Shown in pieces: positions 1-9,082 of a DNA stretch of 48,533 nucleotides; position 1 is the first letter of the stretch, and every line of letters begins with the position of its first letter. This DNA comes from Fibrobacter sp. Lineage in GTDB: Bacteria > Fibrobacterota > Fibrobacteria > Fibrobacterales > Fibrobacteraceae. A program made the position numbers and the translations under genes. The DNA lies in NCBI GenBank assembly GCA_017530965.1, contig JAFXLS010000019.1:1-48533 (forward strand). Direction: 5' to 3'. The notes under the pieces were generated by a model. The model was not told the DNA's origin and did no database searches. It saw only the letters and a list, made by a program, of their open reading frames with translations.

Positions 1-848
1 CGATCGGTACGCCTCCTAACGCTATCGCCCTTGGTGCCTTGAACGACGCTATTGCCCGTGGCGACCTGGTTGCAAACCCGGTAAGCTTCGGTCAGTGGAT
101 GGCTTTCGGTATCCCGTACGTGATTATTTTGATGGTGATCGCCTGGATCTTGCTCCTCAAGATTTATCCGATTCAGATGAAGGAAATGTCTTTGAATATT
201 GAAGGTGCCGGCAAGTTTGATACCAGCCCCAAGGCCATTATCGTGTACATTACCTTTGTTGTGTGCGTTGTCTTGTGGGTGACCGGTAAGGGTGTCCACG
301 GCATTAACGATAACGCCATTGCTATGATTCCTATGGCCGTGTTTGCCTTGACTGGCGTGATTACCAAGAAAGACCTGAACGCAATGAGCTGGGATGTGCT
401 CTGGCTCGTGGCAGGTGGTTTCGCTCTGGGCGTGGGCCTGAACGCAACGGGTCTTGCCGCTCACTTGATCAAGACGATTCCGTTTGCAAGCTGGTCTCCG
501 ATCGCCCTCATGGTGGGTTGCGGTATCATCTGCTTGTTCATGGCCAACTTCATGAGCCACACTTCGACCGCTACCTTGCTGGTGCCGATTCTTTGCGCCG
601 TGGGTATCGCTTGCCAGGGTAACCTGACAGGTCTCGGTGGCGTGACGGCTCTCCTCGTGTCTGTTGCTTTTGCAAGCTCTCTTGGCATGAGCCTCCCGAT
701 TTCTACTCCTCCCAACGCCCTTGCTCACGCAACGGGTTACACCGACACTCGTGGCATGGCCATTACCGGTGTCATCATGGGTCTCGGCGGCCTGGTGCTC
801 TCTTGGGTGATGATGATTGTCCTTGCGAAGGTTCACTTCTTCGGATAA
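1..848 (+). CDS. DASS/SLC13-family anion:sodium symporter, C-terminal part
   Basis: This gene is cut by the window start; the reading frame is open from base 3 and ends at TAA 846-848. The product is the C-terminal ~280 residues of a divalent-anion/Na+ symporter (SLC13/DASS, citrate-succinate-sulfate type) in the cytoplasmic membrane. Two copies of the family's hairpin signature are visible: IGTPPNAIA right at the start and ISTPPNALA near the C-terminus, each next to hydrophobic membrane segments. Between them lie several predicted helices, including a Ser/Thr-rich stretch (MANFMSHTSTATLLVPI) matching the second SNT-type substrate and sodium motif. Substrate (dicarboxylate or sulfate) cannot be decided from this fragment. 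It is followed by a rho-independent terminator, so it ends its transcription unit. Confidence 0.88.
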   Translation, partial: IGTPPNAIALGALNDAIARGDLVANPVSFGQWMAFGIPYVIILMVIAWILLLKIYPIQMKEMSLNIEGAGKFDTSPKAIIVYITFVVCVVLWVTGKGVHGINDNAIAMIPMAVFALTGVITKKDLNAMSWDVLWLVAGGFALGVGLNATGLAAHLIKTIPFASWSPIALMVGCGIICLFMANFMSHTSTATLLVPILCAVGIACQGNLTGLGGVTALLVSVAFASSLGMSLPISTPPNALAHATGYTDTRGMAITGVIMGLGGLVLSWVMMIVLAKVHFFG

Positions 849-874
849 TCTAAGGATTTACTCCTTATAAAAAT

Positions 875-906
875 AGAAGCCGTTCCTTCGGGGGCGGCTT
901 CTTCTA
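875..906 (+). terminator. Rho-independent terminator of the anion symporter
   Basis: An 8-bp stem AGAAGCCG / CGGCTTCT (875-882 and 895-902) closes a GC-rich loop and is followed by a short T-rich tail. It lies 27 bases after the symporter stop codon. Confidence 0.75.
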
Positions 907-955
907 TATTGTCCGGCTCGCCGATTCGGGGGCAAGTCTAGAAGACCGGTAAACG

Positions 956-986
956 AAAAAAGCTCCGCTTTTTGCGGAGCTTTTTT
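956..986 (-). terminator. Terminator of tRNA-Val, symmetrical
   Basis: A perfect 8-bp stem AGCTCCGC / GCGGAGCT (961-968, 974-981) with a T5 loop is flanked by A5 on the left and T5 on the right, so it can act on both strands. On the minus strand it sits a few bases downstream of the tRNA 3' end. Confidence 0.82.
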
Positions 987-990
987 CGAG

Positions 991-1064
<74 letters not shown>

Positions 1065-1076
1065 GAAGTGAGACCA

Positions 1077-1105
1077 ATTATAGAAAAGATTTTCTGCTTT
1101 GTCAA
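1077..1105 (-). promoter_or_regulatory. Consensus sigma70 promoter of tRNA-Val
   Basis: On the minus strand TTGACA (1105-1100) and TATAAT (1082-1077) are separated by exactly 17 bp. Both hexamers match the consensus perfectly. The -10 box ends 12 bp before the tRNA 5' end. It shows that this organism uses a standard sigma70-type promoter. Confidence 0.9.
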
Positions 1106-1118
1106 GGGGTTTTTGCCG

Positions 1119-1661
1119 CTATCTTTCGTCGGCGGGGACCCAATAGCGCAGTCGGCCGGTCAAATGGATCGGAGGGAGGCTGTCGATGCATTTTCCGGTG
1201 CGACAATCCTTAAAGTACAGGTCCAAATCGGCTGTCCAGAGCGAATCGTTGATGATTTCGTCGAATTTGATTGTGCTCTTTTTCGAAATCAGGGGAGATT
1301 GTAGGGTGGATTTCACTCGAAGCCAGGTGACATACTGCATTCGGCCATTTAACTGCGCTTGGGCCACGGGGGTGAGTGCGGTGCCGGTTTTCGGGTTGTT
1401 GACCATTAGCGATATCTGGTCGCCCCGTTCGCTTTCCGAGATCCTTGAGCAAAAATAAAAGTAGCGGTGGCTGTTGTTGACATAGAACGGTGGCTCTACG
1501 TCGTCTTTGTCCAGTTCTATGGTGTAGGGGCCGTCATCGTCGATTTCGTACTTGATGTATCCACCGCCTTTGGCTTCCCAGCTGTTGTTGATGTCGCCGC
1601 ATGCGCCAAGCATTAGGGCAACTGTGCCTAGGGCGATTTTTTTGCAGAAAGTCAAATTCAT
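1119..1661 (-). CDS. Small lipoprotein of unknown function
   Basis: 180 aa. The N-terminus has basic residues, a hydrophobic stretch (IALGTVALML) and the lipobox LGAC with Cys near residue 21, so it is probably an exported lipoprotein. The mature part is acidic at first (EIDDDGPYTIELDKDD), then beta-rich. Two further Cys are in a CRTGKC segment near residues 155-160. I recognise no domain. It is transcribed away from the phosphopantetheinyl transferase gene, with only 38 bp between the two start codons, and its 3' end lies close to the tRNA-Val promoter. The start ATG has only a weak G-rich sequence upstream (GGGGGC). Confidence 0.75.
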   Translation of the reverse strand: MNLTFCKKIALGTVALMLGACGDINNSWEAKGGGYIKYEIDDDGPYTIELDKDDVEPPFYVNNSHRYFYFCSRISESERGDQISLMVNNPKTGTALTPVAQAQLNGRMQYVTWLRVKSTLQSPLISKKSTIKFDEIINDSLWTADLDLYFKDCRTGKCIDSLPPIHLTGRLRYWVPADER

Positions 1662-1699
1662 GCCCCCAAACTAGAAATTATCTTTGTGTTGAACAATCT

Positions 1700-2326
1700 A
1701 TGAACGATAATATTGCCATAGACACCGTTCGCAAAATCCACAGGCTCGATGTGGAGACTCCTTTGGGAGTGGTTCACTTGGCAGGATTTGCGCAAAAACC
1801 GGACCATCGCTCGGTGATTTTCGGCATTTTATCGGATTATTGCGGCGCCCCTGTAACGACCGCCGACTTGGTGGAATCTAAAGAAGATACCCGTCCGCAA
1901 TTCCCGAAGCTGGATTTTGACGTGAACTGGACCCATTCCGATGGTTTCTGTGTATGCGCTTTTGGCGAGCGCGGCTCGTTGGATCAGCTCCGCATCGGGG
2001 TGGATTTGGAACGGTTTTCGCCCAAGCGTCTGCACCTTGCAGATCGGTTCTTCAGCAAAGAGGAATCAGCGTTGCTCGCGAATATGGAAAGCGATGCGGC
2101 CCAAGGGGAATTCTTTAGGCTGTGGTGCCGCAAAGAGGCTTTTTACAAGTGCGTAGGCGGGGATTTCTTTGAAGGCTCCCTTCGCCGGGATATGCAAAAA
2201 AATCCGATGCTTGTTGATGCACCGGATTCGAAACCTTATAAGGTTCATTTTGTGGACTTGGATGCGGCTGCCGTCGGAGCTCCGATGCGTGCCGCACTCT
2301 GTCTTGCCGTATCTTCTAGGTATTAG
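1700..2326 (+). CDS. Sfp-type 4'-phosphopantetheinyl transferase
   Basis: 208 aa. The enzyme moves 4'-phosphopantetheine from CoA to a Ser of acyl- or peptidyl-carrier proteins in the cytoplasm. The two family signatures are present: GVDLERF near residue 100 (Mg-binding D and E) and WCRKEAFYK near residue 140 (the W-x-x-KEA-x-x-K motif). A conserved NWTHSDGF segment (N-x-S-H type) comes before them. The frame is open upstream to 1601, but that part lies in the divergent lipoprotein gene, so ATG 1700 is preferred. There is no clear ribosome site; a possible -10 (TATCTT, 1679-1684) would give a very short leader. Its 3' end overlaps the convergent DUF6941-like gene by 4 bp. No polyketide or peptide synthetase is nearby, so it may serve the fatty acid ACP. 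Confidence 0.88.
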   Translation: MNDNIAIDTVRKIHRLDVETPLGVVHLAGFAQKPDHRSVIFGILSDYCGAPVTTADLVESKEDTRPQFPKLDFDVNWTHSDGFCVCAFGERGSLDQLRIGVDLERFSPKRLHLADRFFSKEESALLANMESDAAQGEFFRLWCRKEAFYKCVGGDFFEGSLRRDMQKNPMLVDAPDSKPYKVHFVDLDAAAVGAPMRAALCLAVSSRY

Positions 2327-2781
2327 TTAGGCAAATCCTGTTCGCCCTGGGCAATGGGGGCATCTGGAGCCTGGCCTCCCTGTTGGGGAGCTTCCAGTGC
2401 ATACAGCGGCAAGCTGGCCAATTCTTCGCCGTCTACCAGAAGGCGGATAATGTACTTGTCGGGACGCTTGATCTGGAAACGCTGCAAATTAAGAACCATG
2501 TTCACCGCCGCAGTGTCAAAGCCCTGTGCCACCGGTTCCAGGGGAATCTTGGACTGCATGGGCGGCACAATGGGCTTGCCGCACACATCTTCGAATACGA
2601 GCGTCAGCTCGTGCAGCCCGGCTTCACTGCGGGCGTAACGGATGCGGAACGCCGTCGAACACTGCGGTATCACCAGCGGAAAGTTTGCAAAAATACGGTC
2701 AAATGCGCCGAGAATGTTTAAGCGTCCGCCGGCACCGTTTGCGGTGGCTGCATCACAGATAGTAGCAATTTCAATATTCAT
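2323..2781 (-). CDS. DUF6941-like conserved protein
   Basis: 152 aa, no signal peptide. The start MNIEIATICDAATANG...LNILGAFDRI resembles the beginning of DUF6941 proteins as I remember them; function unknown. The fold is probably a beta-sandwich, with a proline- and glutamine-rich tail after about residue 130. It begins 2 bp after the stop of the giant lipoprotein gene, with an AAGGA ribosome site inside the end of that gene, so the two are very likely one operon. Its stop overlaps the convergent phosphopantetheinyl transferase gene by 4 bp. Confidence 0.72.
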   Translation of the reverse strand: MNIEIATICDAATANGAGGRLNILGAFDRIFANFPLVIPQCSTAFRIRYARSEAGLHELTLVFEDVCGKPIVPPMQSKIPLEPVAQGFDTAAVNMVLNLQRFQIKRPDKYIIRLLVDGEELASLPLYALEAPQQGGQAPDAPIAQGEQDLPN

Positions 2782-2783
2782 TC

Positions 2784-5700
2784 TTAATCCTTGTTGTCGT
2801 GAACTTTCCAGTTGTCGGCCACGTACTTCATGACAAGCGGGCCGTTGTTGCGCTTGGGTCCGCCGCTGCCTTCTTGCGCCAGCATGGAGACATAAAGCTT
2901 TCCTTCATTGTCGAATACCAGGCTGGGGGCGATGCCGCGCAGATAATAACCGCGGAGGGTGTAGAATACTGCGTTGAAGTAGGGCAGCAGGTTTTCGCCG
3001 TACAGGTGCCATTTGCCATTTTCGTAGCGGTAAACGTCAACCTGCGAAATCTGGGCGCGGTTGTCGAAGGCCGCGTAGACGACGCCATTCCTGGCGACGA
3101 GGTTGATGTTGTTGGTGAAAATACCTTCGCGAATGACTGCACCGGTCTGTTCCCAGCTGATATTGTTGTTGTTGATGGTGCCGGTTGCGATACGGGGACC
3201 GTAGGTTTCGACTCCGCGGCTGAAGTACACCATGTAGATTTTCTTTCCGCTAGAGGTAATCTTGGCGCGTCCGATATCGGAGACGTTGAACTGCTTTTTC
3301 TCGATTGAACTGTAGTCGTTCTTGGAGAAGTAACCGATGTGAACTCTGTAGGAGCTGTTCACGCCGGCCACAATCAAGTACCCGTCATCGGTATAGATGG
3401 CATCCACTTCCGTGAATTTGCTGTCGATGGAACCGAACTTGGAATTCTTTGTCCAGCTGGATCCGCTGTTATCGTACATGTAAATCTTGTCGTCAGAACC
3501 GATAACCACGGCATGAGGTGCCGATTCGGAATCCTTGCCCACCAGCTTGAAGTCCTTGATGCCGGTGAGGGACGGCGAGCTGACCTTGGCGGGAGCAGAG
3601 GTTCCGCTGGTGGACTTGTAGATGGAAAGATCGTCAGCGAGAATACCCACATAGAAGTTGTTGCCATGGGCAATGGCCCCAATCTTCTTGATGTTGCCGG
3701 TGACCTCGATGGAACCGAGGCTTGTCCAGCTGTTGCCATTTAGCTTGGCTACAGTTACCTTGGAATCGTTTGTTGCGTAGGCGATGGTGGGAACCTGGTT
3801 CACAATTGCAAAGGACGGTGCGATGGTCGAAGATGTCTTTTCGATAATGGTATCCTTACCCTGGTTCTTCCAGGCCTTGCTGAAGTAAACCTTGTGGCTG
3901 TACTCAGGGGCGCGGTGGCGACTGTAGAAGGCGTTGCTAGGCGAAGTGGTCGTACTGTCGCGGTAATCCAGAGTGATTGTGACAGAACCTTCGCGGGTCC
4001 TGCGGATAAATGCCGTGTTGAATTCGGCAATGTTCGTATCCAGGGTACCGTCGGTGTTGCCTTGATAGAAGTTGCCATCGACATTGCTGAACTTCCACCA
4101 GTAATCCTGCTTGTTGGGGTCGCCCAGTTCACCCTTTTCAGAATGGAATCCGCCCCATTCGGAGGTGTAGTAGTAAATGGCCTTGTCATCGACGGATTCG
4201 TCGCCACTCCACAGGTAAACGGTATCTGCAGCCGTGATGACGCCCTTCGGGTGTTGCTTCAGAATCTTTACCTTGGTGGTGTCCTTTAGGACGTCCTTGC
4301 CGCTTGTTTCTCGGGCCGAAATAATGCAGTACATGTTCTTGCCCTGTTCGGAATAGCTGGAGTCTTTTCCGATGGCGAAGGACTTGCCGTTGGCTTCGTA
4401 GTCGTATTGAGTGACCTTCTTTTCCATGGTCTTGCCGGTTGCGGCGTCGACGCATTCCCAGGAGAACCAGTCAATGCCCTGCCATGCGTCGTTAACGGAT
4501 GCATTCAGGGTGAAGGGATCGCCCGGATTCACGTAAATGGAATCCGCGTCTGCCCAGAGCATGGGAATTTCGGTGGTGTACTTGATGGTGATGGTGTCTC
4601 TGGCGGTGTTGCCGTCGTTATCGGTCACCTGGGCGATACAGATGAGCTGCTGGACTGCCGGAGCTTTCCATACGGTATCGAGAGAGCTGACCTTTTTCCA
4701 GTTGTTTTCGACTTGGCTGTTAGAGCCGCAGCTCCATTCACGCTTTACGATTTCACCCGGGTCAGAGGGCAGCTTGTTGTCGTCGCTGGCGGTTGCCTTC
4801 AGGGCAATGTTGAAGTTTGCGCGGACCGTCAGTTCCTTATTTGCAACCGTTACCGTGGGCGGTGCCTGGATAATGTCGATGGAGACTGTATCCTTGGCGG
4901 TGTTGCCGTCGTCATCGGTGACGCGGACAATGCACTTGTAGCCGTTTTGTGCCGTTGCGGGCATCTTCATGGTCTTGCGAGGCGTAGAAGTAGAAGAATA
5001 GGTGAAACCGATATTTTCGGCCGATGCAGAGCCGCAGCCCCATTCGTACTTCACGAGCTGACCGAGGGAATCCTGGGCGTGGGCGTTAAGTTCGACTTCG
5101 TCATTGATGGTTACTCTGCTATAGTTCACGTAGGCGGTTACGGTCGGGAGGCCCAAGAGGATGGTATACTGAGCCGTGTCCCTGGCGGTGTTGCCGTCAT
5201 CGTCGGTGACCTGTACCACGCAGTAGTATTCCTTGACTGCGGTAGAAGGCATACGCACCTTGGTTTCGGATCCGCCCATGATACTCCAATTGGGGTTCTT
5301 GAGGTCGGACTTGTTTTCGCTACAGGCGTAGGCGTATTCGGCGATGTAACCCAACTTGTCGGTTGCAATGGCCTTGATTGTCTGTTCGCTGTTGATCTTT
5401 ACGGTGTCCTTCTTGGTTGCGAGGCGCACGGTGGGCGGGTCTCTCAACAGGATGAACGAAATCGTATCGGAGGCTTCTTCGTTATCATCGTCGATAGCCA
5501 TGAAAATACAGGTATGTTCGGTTCTGTCCTTGACGTCCTGGCCACCGGGGAATTCGACCTTGATGGAACCCGAAACGCTGGCGGCGGGGGAATCGAAGGT
5601 CTTGTTGTGGTCGAATATGACTTTGCCGTTGTTGCAGCCCCATTTAATCTGGTTAATGGTGCCGAACTTATCCTTGGCGTTGTAATCGACATCTACGGAG

Positions 5701-8078
5701 GAACCAATCTTGTATTCGTTGCTCTTGTTCTTTGTCGAAACGTTGATGCTGGGCGGGTCGTTTATCACGATTATCTTGGTTGTGGTTGTGCCAGATTTTT
5801 TGTCTTGGTCTGTAACGGTTGCGGTAACCGTGTATGTGCCTACAGCCTTATAAGCAATGTTTGCTTCCTGAGTGTCGTCTGCGGGGCAGGTGTAACCGGT
5901 TGCCATCTTGTCGCTGTTGGAACAGTTCCAATTGATTATCATGCTTGTGCTGGCCTTGCCCGGATAGGTTTTAACCTTGAATGCAACTGCGTCATTAAGG
6001 CTTACAGTGTCGTCGAAAGCAGGCTCAGTAAAGATGATAGAGGGGTCGTCACCGCGGATACCGAATTTAACCTGAGCTTTAGCATCAGCTCCATTTTCTG
6101 TGTAAGATACCATCATCAGGTATTCGCTGCCGGCGGTCGCTAAATCCTTGAGTTGTTCATAAGTATAAGTGATGGTGGCCTTGCCGTTTTCGTCGACATT
6201 GACCGTTTTCTTGGTGTCATCCAAGTCCCAAGACCATTCGACCTTCTTGGGTGCAGGAATGGCTTCGCTGACAGTTGCGGTAAATACGAGCGATTCGCCT
6301 TCGCCAATGCGAGCGTTCTTGTCTCCGTTAACATCGAGAGCAATCTTAGTTGCCTTGATGGTGATGGTCTGTTCCAGTTTTGCGGTGTTGCCTGCCTTAT
6401 CCTTGGCTCCGTAGACGAACTTGTGGTTGCCGTCGGTAAGGTTGTTCAAGGCTAGGGGACAATTGAAAATGGCGTCGTTGTCACTCTTGGTGCAAGTGAG
6501 CTTTTGAGACTTGCCGTCAATTGCCGCAGTGACTGAATCCAGGCGCGAACCCAGGTCGCGGGCGTAGATGGTCTGGCTCAGTTCACGGTTCGTAAGGGTG
6601 TCGATGTTCTTCACGATCAGGTAGGGCTTCGCCGTATCCTTCAACACGATTTCGTCCATGCGGATTACGCTTCCGGATTCGGCGTACAAGTTCTTGATGG
6701 TGGAGTCGGCGTATTCCTTGAGGGAATCGGAAATGGCGGTGGCGGTGTAGCTGCCGGCATCCACCTTGACGGTGTAGTTGCCCTTTTCGTCGGTAGTTAC
6801 GTCAAAGGTCTTGTTGCCGTTGTTGAATTCCACTCGGATGCCAGAATGGCTGTCGCGTCCCTGATACTTGGCGGTACCGGTAAACGTACCTTGGCTCGAA
6901 CTCAGGTCGCCGATATAGAAGTTCCACGGACGGCTAGAGTTGTCTCCTGTAGAAATGCGGGTAAGCCTTACGATGTCGTAGCCGTCTGTGGCGTACATGT
7001 CCCAGTAGATGCGGCCAGTCAACTGCTTGCTGGGGTCGCTAATCAGGGTAATGACGTTCTTGCCCTTCTTGTCGATTGGCTCGAAGATGCTGGAGGTGAA
7101 AGCCTTGGCGATGAGGTCTTCTTCGGTAAAGGCCTTTTGCGGGGGTTGCCCATTCTTGGAAACCTGTGCGTAAATGAAGTACTGGAGGTTCTGCGGGTTG
7201 TCGTCGTCTTCACCTTCGTAGTAGAAATAGAAACGGTCGTTGATGTTGTGACGGGCGCCATCTTGCGGGTAGATGACTTTGAGCCTCGGAATGCGGTTGA
7301 AGTGCAGGTTCACGCTGTCTTTGGTCTCGTTGCCGTCGTCATCGACTACGATGACGTAAATTTTTTGGTTACCAAGGGAGTCAATCTTGGCTTCTTTGTT
7401 CTTGATGGTCAGGTAGAGGGAGTCGTTGTCGTCAAATTTTTCGTACTTCCAGTTCTTGGCGGATTCTTTCTTGCCGCTGGCGTCCAGGTCGACCTTAATG
7501 CTTGTAATGGTTCCAAAGGAGTCGCTTGCAAGGATGGGGAAGGTGATGTCTCCGTCATGCTTGGTCCAGAGGGTGTCCTTGGGAACGATCAGCGTGGGTT
7601 TTGTGTCGATAACCTTGACCCATGCCTTGCGGGTGGCTGTTCCGGCAGTGTCGGTTGCATTATTGCCGTCGAAGGCTACGAATTTGGGTTCGTAGAGGCC
7701 GGGCTTTGCGTATGCCCAGGCTTGGGGCTTGGCGTTACCACCGATGATGGTCGTGTCCTTGCCGTCCTTCTTGGTCAGCGTCCACTGGAAACGGAAAATC
7801 TTGTCCACATTGTAGGGCAAAAGACCGATCATGTAGACGGTATCGTTAACGGTAACGGTCAGGGTGTCCGGGATGGTGTCCCCTTCGGCAACGGCGACGT
7901 TGGCCATGGAGTCGGCAAACGCGGTCGGGTCCACGATGGGGCTGTCGAAGATGAAAACCCGGGAGTGGTTGTTCTTCAGGTTGACGTTTTCCTTTACGGA
8001 AGATTCCCTGGAACATCCGAAAAGGGCTAGCGAAGCGCTAAGGCCGAGGGTGAACAATAAAAAATGGGGTACACGCAT
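2784..8078 (-). CDS. Giant multidomain lipoprotein with PKD/Ig-like repeats
   Basis: 1764 aa. A signal peptide with lipobox LFGC (Cys near 22) makes it a surface or periplasmic lipoprotein. Order seen: Ig-like domains (about 50-270); a carboxypeptidase-regulatory-like domain (about 396-475, GTFTGTAKYQG...DEKGNYTVKVDAG); a bacterial Ig segment (about 480-590); then at least five PKD-like repeats (about 680-1260), several ending in the motif VTDDDGNTA(R/K)DT. Each of the middle repeats carries one Cys after a Trp/Tyr/Ala and one in a (Y/I)xC strand, suggesting one disulfide per repeat. The last ~350 residues look like a beta-propeller (repeated units such as NSWTSLGSIEV, SSWTKNSKFGS, KWHLYGENL). 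The start has GAGG 7-8 bp upstream. It probably binds or displays something at the surface; no catalytic motif was seen. Confidence 0.85.
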   Translation of the reverse strand: MRVPHFLLFTLGLSASLALFGCSRESSVKENVNLKNNHSRVFIFDSPIVDPTAFADSMANVAVAEGDTIPDTLTVTVNDTVYMIGLLPYNVDKIFRFQWTLTKKDGKDTTIIGGNAKPQAWAYAKPGLYEPKFVAFDGNNATDTAGTATRKAWVKVIDTKPTLIVPKDTLWTKHDGDITFPILASDSFGTITSIKVDLDASGKKESAKNWKYEKFDDNDSLYLTIKNKEAKIDSLGNQKIYVIVVDDDGNETKDSVNLHFNRIPRLKVIYPQDGARHNINDRFYFYYEGEDDDNPQNLQYFIYAQVSKNGQPPQKAFTEEDLIAKAFTSSIFEPIDKKGKNVITLISDPSKQLTGRIYWDMYATDGYDIVRLTRISTGDNSSRPWNFYIGDLSSSQGTFTGTAKYQGRDSHSGIRVEFNNGNKTFDVTTDEKGNYTVKVDAGSYTATAISDSLKEYADSTIKNLYAESGSVIRMDEIVLKDTAKPYLIVKNIDTLTNRELSQTIYARDLGSRLDSVTAAIDGKSQKLTCTKSDNDAIFNCPLALNNLTDGNHKFVYGAKDKAGNTAKLEQTITIKATKIALDVNGDKNARIGEGESLVFTATVSEAIPAPKKVEWSWDLDDTKKTVNVDENGKATITYTYEQLKDLATAGSEYLMMVSYTENGADAKAQVKFGIRGDDPSIIFTEPAFDDTVSLNDAVAFKVKTYPGKASTSMIINWNCSNSDKMATGYTCPADDTQEANIAYKAVGTYTVTATVTDQDKKSGTTTTKIIVINDPPSINVSTKNKSNEYKIGSSVDVDYNAKDKFGTINQIKWGCNNGKVIFDHNKTFDSPAASVSGSIKVEFPGGQDVKDRTEHTCIFMAIDDDNEEASDTISFILLRDPPTVRLATKKDTVKINSEQTIKAIATDKLGYIAEYAYACSENKSDLKNPNWSIMGGSETKVRMPSTAVKEYYCVVQVTDDDGNTARDTAQYTILLGLPTVTAYVNYSRVTINDEVELNAHAQDSLGQLVKYEWGCGSASAENIGFTYSSTSTPRKTMKMPATAQNGYKCIVRVTDDDGNTAKDTVSIDIIQAPPTVTVANKELTVRANFNIALKATASDDNKLPSDPGEIVKREWSCGSNSQVENNWKKVSSLDTVWKAPAVQQLICIAQVTDNDGNTARDTITIKYTTEIPMLWADADSIYVNPGDPFTLNASVNDAWQGIDWFSWECVDAATGKTMEKKVTQYDYEANGKSFAIGKDSSYSEQGKNMYCIISARETSGKDVLKDTTKVKILKQHPKGVITAADTVYLWSGDESVDDKAIYYYTSEWGGFHSEKGELGDPNKQDYWWKFSNVDGNFYQGNTDGTLDTNIAEFNTAFIRRTREGSVTITLDYRDSTTTSPSNAFYSRHRAPEYSHKVYFSKAWKNQGKDTIIEKTSSTIAPSFAIVNQVPTIAYATNDSKVTVAKLNGNSWTSLGSIEVTGNIKKIGAIAHGNNFYVGILADDLSIYKSTSGTSAPAKVSSPSLTGIKDFKLVGKDSESAPHAVVIGSDDKIYMYDNSGSSWTKNSKFGSIDSKFTEVDAIYTDDGYLIVAGVNSSYRVHIGYFSKNDYSSIEKKQFNVSDIGRAKITSSGKKIYMVYFSRGVETYGPRIATGTINNNNISWEQTGAVIREGIFTNNINLVARNGVVYAAFDNRAQISQVDVYRYENGKWHLYGENLLPYFNAVFYTLRGYYLRGIAPSLVFDNEGKLYVSMLAQEGSGGPKRNNGPLVMKYVADNWKVHDNKD

Positions 8079-8178
8079 AGCACATCCTCAATTAAATACT
8101 AAACAATTTTTACACTTTAAATCTATCTTTTTTATTCGTAAAGCGTGTGTGATAAATTGCACCGATGGAGCTAGTTTT

Positions 8179-9081
8179 ATGGAAGAAATCCCTCTTTGGT
8201 ACAGTCTGGCCGTATTTTTTGTGCTGGGAGCCTGCGTAGGTAGTTTTTACAACGTGATTGTGTATCGCATGCCCCGCGGAATTTCGCTGATTAACCCGCC
8301 GTCGCACTGCCCCCTTTGCAAGAAGCATATTCCGCTGTATTACAACTTGCCCATTGTGGGTTGGCTCATTTTGCGTGGCAAAAGTGCCTGCTGCAAGCAG
8401 CCGATTAGTATCATCTACCCTATCGGGGAATCCCTGTGTGGCCTTTTGGGGGCTCTTGCCCTGTATGCGGCTACGGGCTTTACTACGAATTTTAGTGCCC
8501 CGGTACAGAGCCTTGAAGTCTGGGCCGATGCCTTGGCGCTCTTTTGGTTGCTGCTTGGCATTTATCCGGTGAGTGCAGTTGATTTTAAGTACAAATTAAT
8601 ACCTGACTCCATTTCGGTGGGCGGCATTGTAGCTGGCCTTATTATCTCCTTTATTCCGGGGGGCATGACACCGGTCGAAAGCATTGTGGGCGCCGTCGCT
8701 GCGGGCGGTGGACTTTACCTGCTCGGCTGGGTGGCTACCAAGGTGCTGAACAAGGCTGCCATGGGCTTTGGCGATGTCAAGTTGCTGGCCGGCTTTGGTG
8801 CGATTATGGGTGTGACCCGCGCGGTCGAAGTCTTGGTGGTAGCCTCGATCCTTGGCATCTTGATCATGGTGCCATATGCAAAAATTGCCGAAAAACGCGC
8901 CGCTAAAAAGGCTGCTCAAAACAAGGCTTCGCAAAATAAGAACGCCTCCGCAGAAGATGCGGAAGACGAGGGTGCAGGCCAGATTCCGTTTGGTCCGTTC
9001 CTTGCCGTCGCAGCCCCGTTTATGTACCTGTGGGGCGACGCTCTGAAGGAAATTTATTTGAAACTCGTCGTGGGCGAGTAA
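8179..9081 (+). CDS. Prepilin peptidase (A24 family)
   Basis: 300 aa. This bifunctional membrane enzyme cleaves type IV prepilin or pseudopilin leader peptides and N-methylates the new end. The cytoplasmic N-terminal domain begins after the first helix (CVGSFYNVIVYRMPRG, the DPEP_A24 N-domain signature). Both catalytic aspartates are visible, in SAVDFKYKLIPD and in GFGDVKLLAG. The zinc-type Cys set is irregular: CPLC is present but the second pair reads SACC instead of C-x-x-C. A KK/AAK-rich insertion (about 235-265) comes before the last helix. The upstream frame is longer; ATG 8179 with GGAG 8 bp before it is the best start. It stops 1 bp from the convergent LamG lipoprotein gene. Confidence 0.92.
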   Translation: MEEIPLWYSLAVFFVLGACVGSFYNVIVYRMPRGISLINPPSHCPLCKKHIPLYYNLPIVGWLILRGKSACCKQPISIIYPIGESLCGLLGALALYAATGFTTNFSAPVQSLEVWADALALFWLLLGIYPVSAVDFKYKLIPDSISVGGIVAGLIISFIPGGMTPVESIVGAVAAGGGLYLLGWVATKVLNKAAMGFGDVKLLAGFGAIMGVTRAVEVLVVASILGILIMVPYAKIAEKRAAKKAAQNKASQNKNASAEDAEDEGAGQIPFGPFLAVAAPFMYLWGDALKEIYLKLVVGE

Positions 9082-9082
9082 T

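Noticed and set aside
4407..6143. Long + strand open frame (578 codons) opposite the giant lipoprotein
   Set aside because: It is the antisense shadow of a biased coding sequence: no ribosome site, no recognisable motif, and the lipoprotein frame is clearly real.
7864..8178. Upstream extension of the prepilin peptidase frame
   Set aside because: It overlaps the start of the divergent lipoprotein gene and its promoter region; ATG 8179 with GGAG is a better start.
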